Assembly (NCBI GenBank): GCA_013350335.1 | Contig: CM023532.1 | Coordinates: 32,799,708 to 32,863,707, forward strand | Source: Chimonanthus salicifolius | Lineage: Eukaryota; Streptophyta; Magnoliopsida; Laurales; Calycanthaceae | Length of the DNA: 64,000 nt | Direction of reading: 5' to 3' | Shown here: positions 55,301 to 64,000 of the stretch, piece by piece | How the letters are laid out: every line of letters starts with the position of its first letter | Numbering within the stretch: the first letter of the stretch is position 1 | Made by a program: the position numbers and the translations under genes | The notes under the pieces: model-generated | Seen by the model: the letters and a program-made list of their open reading frames with translations, nothing else | Told to the model about the DNA's origin: nothing | Database searches by the model: none

Positions 55301-58300
55301 AAGGTATATAGGACCATGGGGTTTGCCATCCAAAGTCAATGTGAATCTAAGATTTTAGGGCCCAAAAATCATGGATTCACTTGGATCTTGAGTGGAAAAG
55401 CCCATGGACCCTTCAAGTTGGAATTCAGTTTTGAAGATCCAAATGTCACTTCCCTATCATAACTTCAAATGGATGCTCAAAAGATATAGGCTCTGTCAAA
55501 CTCATGATGTCCTGATGTCATAAGTTTCAAGTCAGCTTTTAAGATTCAAGTGTCGCCTCTCCATCATAACTTCGGATGGATGATCAAAAGATATAGGCTC
55601 TGTCAAACACGTGATGTACCGATGATTACAAATTTTATGTCTTTTTTGAAAATCCAAATGACGTCTCTCCAACATAACTTCGGATGGTTGATCAAAAGAT
55701 ATAGGCTCTGTCCAACTCATGATGTCCCGCTGATCACATGTTTTAAGTCAGTTTTGAAATTCCAAGTGTCGCGTCTCCATCTCAACTTCGGATGGATGAT
55801 CAAACAATGTAGGCTCTTTCCAACTCATGATGTCCCGATGATCATAAGTTTTGAGTAAGTTTAAAAGATCCAAGTGTCACCTTTCTATCTTAACTTCGGA
55901 TAGATGTTCAAAAGATGTAGGTTCTTTGCAACTCATGTTGTCCCGATGATCACAAGTTTCAAGTCAGTTTTTATTATCCAAGTGTCACCACTCCATAGTA
56001 ATTTCGGATGGAAGATCAAAAGATATAGGCTTTGTCCAATTGATGATGTTCCGATGATCAAAAGTTTTAAGTCAGTTTTAAAGATCTAAGTGCCATCTCT
56101 CTATCATAACTTCGGATGGATGATCAAAAGTTATAAGCTCTATTCAATTGATTATGTCCCAAAGATCACAATTTTTAAGTCAGTTTTGAAGATCAAAGTG
56201 TTCGTTCTCAATCATAACTTCGGATGGATGATCAAAAGATATCGGCTCTGTCCAACTAATGATGTCCCAATGATCACAAGTTTTAAGTCAGTTTTGATGA
56301 CCTAGTGTCCTCTCTCCAGTTATAACTTCGAATGGATTATTAAAACATATATGCCCTATCCAACACGTGATGTCCCAAATCAGTTTTGTAGATCCAAGTG
56401 TTGCGTCCCCATTATAACTTTGGATGGATGATCAAAAGGTATAAGCTCTATTCCAATTCATGATTTTTCGATATTCATAAGTTTTATCAGTTTTGAAGAT
56501 CCAAGTGTCACCTCTCCATCATAACTTTGGATGGATAATCAAAAGGTATTGACTCTATTCCAATTCACGATTTCCCGATATTCATAAGATTTAAGTCAGA
56601 TTTTGAAGATCTCCATCATAATTTCGGATGGATGATTAAAAGATGTAGGCTTCTTGCAATTAAGGATATCCCGATTGATACAAATTTAAGTCAGTTTTGA
56701 AGATCCAAGTGTCACCTCTCCATCATAACTTCGGATGGATAATCAAAAGGTATTGACTCTATTCCAATTCACGATTTCCCGATATTCATAAGATTTAAGT
56801 CAGATTTTGAAGATCTCCATCATAATTTCGGATGGATGATTGAAAGATTTAGGCTCTTTCTAACTCATGATGTCCTGATGATCACAAGTTGTAAGTCAGT
56901 TTTAAATATCAAAGTATTGCGTCTCAATCATAACTTTGGATGGATGATCAAAAGATATAGGCTCTGTCCAACTCATGATGTCCCAATGATCACAAGTTTT
57001 AAGTCAGTTTTGATGAACCTAGTTCATAACTTCGAATTGATGATCAAAACATATATGCTCTATCCAACACGTGATGTCCCAAATCAGTTTTGGAGATCTA
57101 AGTGTTGCATCTCCATCATGATTTTGGATGGATGATCAAAAGGTATACGCTCTATTCCAACTCATGATTTCCCTATAATCATAAGTTTTAAGTCAGATTT
57201 GAATATCCAAGTGTCACATCTCCATCATAATTTCGTATGGATGATCAAAAGATGTAGGTTCTGTCCAACTAATGATATCCTGATTAATACAAATTTTAAG
57301 TCAGTTTTGAAGATCCAAGTGTCACCTTTTCATCCTTACTTTAGATGGATGATAAAAAGATATAGGCTATGTCCAACTCATGAAGTCCCGATGATCACAA
57401 GTTTTATGTTAGTTTTGAATATCCAAGTGTCACCTTTCCATCATAACTTCGGATGGATGATAAAAAGATATAGGTTTTGTCCAACTCATGATGTCCCGAT
57501 GATCACAAGTTTTAAGTCAGTTTTGAAGATCCAAGTGTCGTGTCTCTATCATAACTTCGGAAGGATAATCAAAAGGTATAGGCTCTATTCCAACTCATGA
57601 TTTTCCGATATTCATAAGTTTTAAGTCAGTTTTGAAGATTTGCATCATAATTTCGGATGGATGATTAAAAGATGTAGGCTTTTCCAACCAAGGATATCTC
57701 GATTGATACAAGTTTTAAGTCAATTTTGAAGATCCATGCGTCACTTCTCCATTCTTACTTTAGATGGATGATTAGATGATATATGCTCTGTCCAACTCAT
57801 GATGTGCCGCTGATCACAAGTTTTAAGTTAGTTTTGAAGATCCAAGTGTCGCGTGTCGATGATCAAACGATGTAGGTTCTTTCCAACTCATGATGTCCCG
57901 ATGATCACAAGTTTTAAGTCAGTTTTAAAGATATAAGTGTCATCTCTCCATCATAACTTTGGATCAATGATCAAAAGATGTAGGCTCTATCCAAATCATT
58001 ATGTCCCGATGTTCACAAGTTTAAGTCAGTTTTGAAGATCCAAGTGTCTCCTCTCCATAATAACTATGGATGATCAAAAGGTATAAGCTCTGTCTTACCC
58101 ATGATGTCCCAATGATCAAAAGTTTTAAGTCAGTTTTGATGACTCTAGTCTCGTCTCTCCATCATAACTTCATATAGTTATCAAAACATAGATGTTATAT
58201 CCAACACGTTATGTCTCAAATCAGTTTTGAAGATCCAAGTGTGGCGTCTCCATTATAACTTTGGATTGATGATCAAAAGGTATAAGTTCTATACCAACTC

Positions 58301-61300
58301 ATGATTTCCCGATATTCATAAGTTTTAAATCAGTTTTGAAGATCCAATTGTCACCTCTCCATCATAATTTCAGATGGATGATCGAAAGATGTAGGCTCTG
58401 TTCAACTAATGATATCCCGATTAATACAAGTTTTAAGTAAGTTTTGAATATCCAAGTGTCACCTCTCCATCCTTACTTTAGATGGATGATTAAAAGATAT
58501 AGGTTCTGTTCAACTCATGATGTCCTGATGATCACAAGTTTTATGTCCGTTTTGAAGATCCAAGTGTCACCTCTCCATCATAAGTTCGGATGGATGATTA
58601 AAAGATATAGGTTTTGTCCAACTCATGATGTCCCGACTAAAAAATTTTAAGTCAGTTTTGAAGATCCAAGTGTCGTGTCTCCATCATAACTTCGGATGGA
58701 TGATCAAAAGGTATAGGCTCTATTCCAACTCATGATTTCTCAATATTTATAAGTTTTATTTCTGTTTTGAAGATTCAAGTGTCGCGTCCCCATCATAACT
58801 TCGGATGGATGATCAAAAGATGTTGGCTCTTTCTAACTCATAATGTCCCGATAATCACAAGTTTTAAGTCAATTTTCAAGATCAAAGTGTTACCATTACG
58901 TTATAACTTCGGATAGATGTTCAAAAGATGTAGGCTCTATGCCACTCATGTTGTCCCTATGATCACAAGTTTTAAATATCCAAATGTCACCACTCCATCG
59001 TAATTTCGGATGGATGATCAAAAGATATAGGCTCTGTCCAACTGATGATGTTCCGATGATCAAAAGTTTTAAGTCAGTTTTGAAAATCTAAGTGTCATCT
59101 GTCCATCATAACTTCGGATGGATGATCAAAATTTATAGGCTCTATTCAATTGATTATGTCCCGATGATCACAAGTTTCAAGTTAGTTTTGAAGATCAAAG
59201 TGTCGCGTTTCCATCATAACTTCGGATGGATGATCAAAAGATATAGGCTCTATCCAACTCATGATGTTCCAATGATCACAAGTTTTAAATCAATTTTGAT
59301 GAACCTAGTTCATAACTTCGAATTGATGATCAAAACATATATGCTTTATCCAACATGTGATGTTCCAAATCTGTTTTGGAGATCCAAGTGAGCGTCTCCA
59401 TCATAATTCTGGATGGATGATCAAAACGTGTAAGCTCTAATCCAACTCATGATTTCCTATAATCATGAGTTTTAAGTCAGATTTGAATATATAAGTGTCA
59501 CATCTCTATCATAATTTTGTATGGATGATCAAAAGATGTAGGCTCTGTCTGTTTCCAAAAAAAAAAGATGTAGGCTCTGTCCAACTAATGATATCCCGAT
59601 TAATACAAGTTTTAAGTCAGTTTTCAAGATCCAAGTGTTACCTCTCCGTTCTTACTTTACATGGATGATTAAAGGATATAGGCTATGTTGGATGTCCCGA
59701 TGATCACAAGTTTTATGTTAGTTTTGAAGATCCAAGTGTCACCTCTCCATCATAACTTCGGATGGATGATCAAATGGTATAGGCTTTGTCCAACTCAAGA
59801 TATCCCGATGATCACAAGTTTTAAATCTGTTTTGAAATCCAAGTGTCGCGTCTCCATCATAACTTCGGATGGTATATCAAAAGTTGTAGGCTCTATCCAA
59901 ATTATTATGTCTCGATGCTCACAAGTTTTAGTCAGTTTTGAAGATCCATGTGTCACCTCTCAATATTAACTTTGGATGGATGATCAAAAGTTATAGGCTC
60001 TGTCCGACCCATGATGTCCCAATGATCACAAGTTTTAAGTCGGTTTGGATGACTCCAGTGTCGTCCTCTCCATCATAACTTCGAATAGATTATCAAAACT
60101 TATATGCTCTATCCAACACGTGATGTCCCAAATCAGTTTTGGAGATCCAAGTGTGCGTCTCTATCATAACTTTGGATGAATGATCAAAAGGTATAAGCTT
60201 TATTCCAACTCATGATTTCCCTACAATCATAAGTTTTAAGTCAGATTTGAATATCTAAGTGTCACCTCTCCATCATAATTTCGTATGGATGATCAAAAGA
60301 TGTAGGCTCTGTCCAACTAATGATATCCCGATTAATATAAGTTTTAAGTCAGTTATGAAGATCCAAGTGTTACCTCTCCATCCTTATTTAACATGGATGA
60401 TTAAAAGATATAGGCTATGTCCAACTCATGATGTCCTGATGATCACATGTTTTATGTCAGTTTTGAAGATCCAAGTGTCACCTCTCCATCATAACTTCGG
60501 ACGGATGATCAAATGATATAGGTTTTGTCCAACTCATGATGTTCCGATGATCACAAGTTTTAAATCTGTTTTGAAAATCCAGGGTCGTGTCTCCATCATA
60601 ACTTCGGATGGAATATCAAAAGATGTAGGCTCTATCCAAATCATGATGTTTCGATGTTCACAAGTTTTAAGTAAGTTTTGAGGATCCAAGTGTCTCCTCT
60701 CCATAATAACTTTGGATGGATGATCAAAAGTTATAGGCTCTGTTCGACCCATGATGTCCAAATGATCACAAGTTTTAAGTCTGTTTTGATGACTCCAGTG
60801 TCGTCTCTTCATCATAACTTCGAATAGATTATCAAAACATATATGCTTTATCAACACGTGATGTCCCAAATCAGTTTTGGAGATCCAAGTGTGCGTCTCC
60901 ATCATAACTTTGGATGGATGATCAAAAGGTATAAGCTCTATTCCAACTCATGATTTCCCTATAATCATAAGTTTTAAGTCAGATTTGAATATATAAGTGT
61001 CACCTCTCCATCATAATTTTGGATGGATGATCGAAAGATGTAGGCTCTGTCCAACTACTGATATCTTGATTAATATAAGTTTTAAGTCAGTTTTGAAGAT
61101 CCAAGTGTTACCTCTCCATCCTTACTTTACATGGATGATTAAAAGATATAGGCTATGTCCAACTCATGACGTCCTGATGATCACAAATTTTATGTCCGTT
61201 TTGAAGATCCAAGTGTCTCGTCTCCATTATAAGTTCAGATGGATGATCAAAAGGTATATGCTCTATTCCAACTCATGATTTCCCGATATTCATAAGTTTT

Positions 61301-61700
61301 AAGTCAGTTTTGTAGATCTCCATCATAATTTCGGATGGATGATCAAAAGATGTAGGCTTTTTCAAACTAAGGATATCCCGATTGATACAAGTTTTAAGTC
61401 AGTTTTAAAGATCCATGTGTCACATCTCCATCCTTACTTTAGATGATGATTAAAAGATATAGGTTCTGTCTAACTCATGATGTCCCTATGATCTCAAATT
61501 TCAAGTTAGTTTTGAAGAACCAGGTGTCGCTTCTCCATCATAACTTCGGATGGATGATCAAAAGATTTAGGCTCTTTCTAACTCATGATGTCTCGATGAT
61601 CACAAGTTTTAAGTCAGTTTTCAAATATCAAAGTGTCATCACTACATCATAACTTTGGAAGGATGTTCAAAAGATGTAGGCTCTGTGTAACTCATGTTGT
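52385..61700. repeat. 108-bp satellite array
   Basis: About 80 tandem monomers. A typical unit runs ATCATAACTTCGGATGGATG, ATCAAAAGATATAGGCTCTG, TCCAACTCATGATGTCCCGA, TGATCACAAGTTTTAAGTCA, GTTTTGAAGATCCAAGTGTC and ACCTCTCC. Successive ATAGGCTC motifs at 55593 and 55701 give a period of exactly 108. Divergence between neighbours is often 10-25 percent, with short monomers from deletions. Several groups of monomers recur as blocks, for example those starting CAACACGTGATG at 56361, 57065, 58202, 59351, 60114 and 60852. Multiple small open frames are products of the 3x36 length. Centromeric, pericentromeric or interstitial location cannot be told. Confidence 0.95.
54966..55421. mobile_element. 456-bp insertion inside the satellite
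   Basis: Non-satellite AT-rich DNA with recurrent CTCATTTTCT motifs interrupts one monomer between ACAAGTTTTAATTC and AATTCAGTTTTGAAG. AATTC is found on both sides (54961-54965 and 55422-55426) and once in uninterrupted monomers such as the one near 53600, so it is a 5-bp target duplication. The ends TCATTTCAGC and CAAGTTGG do not match a known element. Confidence 0.6.
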
Positions 61701-63943
61701 CATCATTATTGCAGAGAATGGAGTTGGCTTTTTTATTCTACTTTTCCACTTATCCCCATATATGGTTCTCTCTCTATGTCATAACTTTCTTTAAGTGAAT
61801 TCAATCAATATCTTCCTTGGTACTAATAATTGTTGCAGACCACGTCTAATACATCAAGGGTATAACAATTATCTATCATCTTAAATACTGTAGTGGATTC
61901 AACCTTCAAACACTTCATCAATTTTTTTAACTGCACCTTTTTCCAGTTAATATGAGGTACCAATCAATCTACAGCATATCATCTTGAACCATAGTCGTCT
62001 TTACCACGACCAAATTGGTTTGGCAGAAGAGGAAGGTAAATTAACACAACATCTAATTGAAAAGGGCACCACATGACAGCTCTAATACAATCGAACGTGA
62101 TCAATTTTCTGTAAAATCAGAACCGTGGTGCCATTTGTCTCATCTTTTTATTTCTTCCATAAATAAACATCATTTAGGTCTCAATGCTGATGACGTTCAT
62201 TGCTCCAACAAGGACTTCCATATCCAAGTTTGAACCTGGATCACGTCTATGGAGTGACTGAGTGTATGTACCTGATTTAAGATGGCATGGGACATGAAAA
62301 TCACTTAATAGGTGATTTCAGCCATCGACTTAAAGCCTCTTATCCCTATTAGATGCTCTACTGTTTGAACACAACCTAAAAGACACGAAGATTTTTGTGC
62401 CTCTTACAGAAAGCTGGCAGCCATAACCTCTCTCTCTCTCTCCCTCTCTCCCTCTCTCTGTCTTCCTTAATAGGGATGTCAAGGAAGATATTTACCTTAG
62501 AATCTCTCTAGTAATAGATTCTCAAATGCTTTCTTGCAGGGTTTCTGCTGAATGACGAAATTCACTGGGGCCCACAAGTTCTTAAAGTAAGATGACTCAT
62601 TTCTACACGAAAATTTGATCCTTTTTTTCCCACATTGGTTTTGGATGTGTCTGGGCGTGCATTTCTTTTGAACTGATCTTGTTTTGTTCAGGTACTTATG
62701 TTAATTATCATGATAATTTTCCCTCTTAACCACTTTTTAGTTGATTTTACCCAAATCCAAAACCTCCTTAGTATTGTTTCCCTTTCTTTCTTGTTATTGA
62801 ATGTAATAAGAATATATGTTTGCTCACTTGAGATGTGGGCATAGAAGCATCCAACTGTAGGCTGGTTTTGTAGGACATCCAAACAAACCAGTATTTAGTA
62901 TTACTATCGATTTAATTAAACATGTATTACCACTGGCCAAACAATTCCCTTTTGTTTCTGGGTAAATAAAGAGGAAATTATATTGAAAGGAACACAAGCA
63001 AGAAAGAAGTTGAAAGCAATATTGTCTCCAAAACAGCGAAACATGGGGGAAAAAAAATCAAAGACAGAGAGAGAAGACACTCCTCTAAGGACCCCTTTGG
63101 TACAAATTTCCAGCGAAATTTGCAATTTCCCAAATTATGAAGTTAGCAAATTCTGCTAATTTTGGAGAACTTCTGCAATAGCATTCTTGTGTTTGGTTGC
63201 TTTAAAATTATTGGGTGTAAACTAAGAATTCCATTATGTAAAATGATTCAAGCTCTTAAATTCCAAAATAATACATTCACCTTGGAATTTCTAAAGTACT
63301 TGGAGTTTTGGGCGACTTCCAAATTCCCTATCTAGAATTATGATGTAACCAAACATGGATTTTTTTTTAGAACCTTTTAAGCTCAAAATTCTAACCATCT
63401 AAGAATTCCAGGCTACTGCAGAACTGTAGTTACCATTGGCAAGATGTGAGATAGGAAGGTCCTCAACCTTGAAATTATCCCTTCTAACATGAAGAAAACC
63501 TTACTCCTGTTATGGATTACACATGCTACCTCTTCCTCCATAAGGGCGCAAAGTGCTAGTTGTTATAGATTTAACCTGCCATTTACTTCTTAAATAAATA
63601 AGGCCACCTCTATCCATTTAACAGGGGCTTCCATCTGAAACTATCAGTTTATACTAAAAAATATAACACAACTGTAGCTTCTATACACAGGCACTGATCT
63701 AGTATCCTATCTATCTAAGCTACATACCCTCAGTGTTCTTTTTACTGTTGTGACAGCCTACCAACTTTTGCATCCTGATCATCAAATCAACCAGCATGGA
63801 ACTCCCTGTTTGTCAACTGTGATGGCTAGTTGGATATACAAGCCATTGATGGTTGATTTCTTTACCAGTTGCTGGATAATAGGTTTTCTCCTATGAAGGG
63901 AAAGCCAAGCTGCATTTACTTTCAAGCTTTTAGTTCAAAGACT
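61701..63943. other. post-satellite region, no confirmed gene
   Basis: Contains a CT microsatellite (about 62430-62460). A possible small exon at 62538-62586 follows acceptor-like TTTCTTGCAG and precedes donor-like GTAAGA; its frame reads GFLLNDEIHWGPQVLK, which I cannot place. Base composition is less AT-extreme than in the first half of the window. Nothing else is recognised. Confidence 0.35.
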
Positions 63944-64000
63944 GGAAAACTTGAATAGCCCGATTTGAAAGAAATTGGGCTTGGCTCATAATTTTTGAGT
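63944..64000 (+). repeat. 57-bp direct repeat, right copy (cut by window end)
   Basis: Identical over its full visible length to 51620-51676. The match runs to the last base of the window and probably continues. Confidence 0.9.

Noticed and set aside
52602..61652. Many 60-133-codon frames suggesting a repeat-protein gene family
   Set aside because: They follow from the 108-bp period. Stops and indels interrupt every few monomers, and there is no consistent start, splice signal or flanking gene structure.
62538..62586. Small internal exon with good splice sites
   Set aside because: Only 16 codons, no family recognised and no neighbouring exon; mentioned but not called.

Overview
This is a nuclear segment of a flowering-plant genome. 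It is AT-rich, has long gene-poor stretches, contains a plant-type CIN TCP gene with a miR319 site, a plant RING-H2 ATL gene and a FRIGIDA-like exon, and is crowded with plant repeat types (TRIMs, tRNA-derived SINEs, a LINE with an RNase H domain, Stowaway and hAT-like MITEs, and a satellite). I cannot name the species from the sequence.

Genes. Two protein-coding loci stand out. A TCP4-like transcription factor (29397-30668, +) carries an intact TCP domain, a miR319 target site and a conserved C-terminal tail, behind a long GA/CAG-rich leader with upstream ORFs. An ATL-type RING-H2 ubiquitin ligase (43823-44549, +) has its membrane segment and its RING domain in different frames, so the assembled sequence contains an apparent one-base frameshift. 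A tRNA gene with anticodon UAU lies at 40756-40829 (-). Gene fragments include a FRIGIDA-domain exon (50370-50542, +), an orphan exon-like piece (8435-8615, -) and a PIF/Harbinger-type accessory ORF remnant (10798-11009, +). These genes are unlinked in function; no operon or cluster logic applies.

Mobile elements, 0-52 kb. The most striking family is a MITE of roughly 210-370 bp built of repeated ATATCGGCCGATAT-like palindromes, ending in CAGGGGT...ACCCCTG and flanked by 8-bp target duplications, which suggests a hAT-like origin. About eight copies are seen. One pair is nested inside itself and also holds a 5'-truncated LINE (36140-39176). Another copy sits inside a second family of long-inverted-repeat elements (14361-14956). 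TRIM retrotransposons are at 2098-2940 and 17689-18155, with solo LTRs at 35818-35939 and 42500-42741. There are also several SINEs, three Stowaway-like MITEs, and an unusual terminal-inverted-repeat element with internal 100-bp tandem repeats (33196-33777).

Satellite, 52.4-61.7 kb. About 9.3 kb is a diverged tandem array of a 108-bp monomer. As 108 is a multiple of three, many monomers read through as a 36-residue peptide repeat, but stops and indels recur and I regard it as a satellite. The array shows multi-monomer duplications and one 456-bp insertion. A 57-bp exact repeat occurs before the array (51620) and again at the very end of the window (63944), hinting that the array lies inside a larger duplicated or mobile unit.
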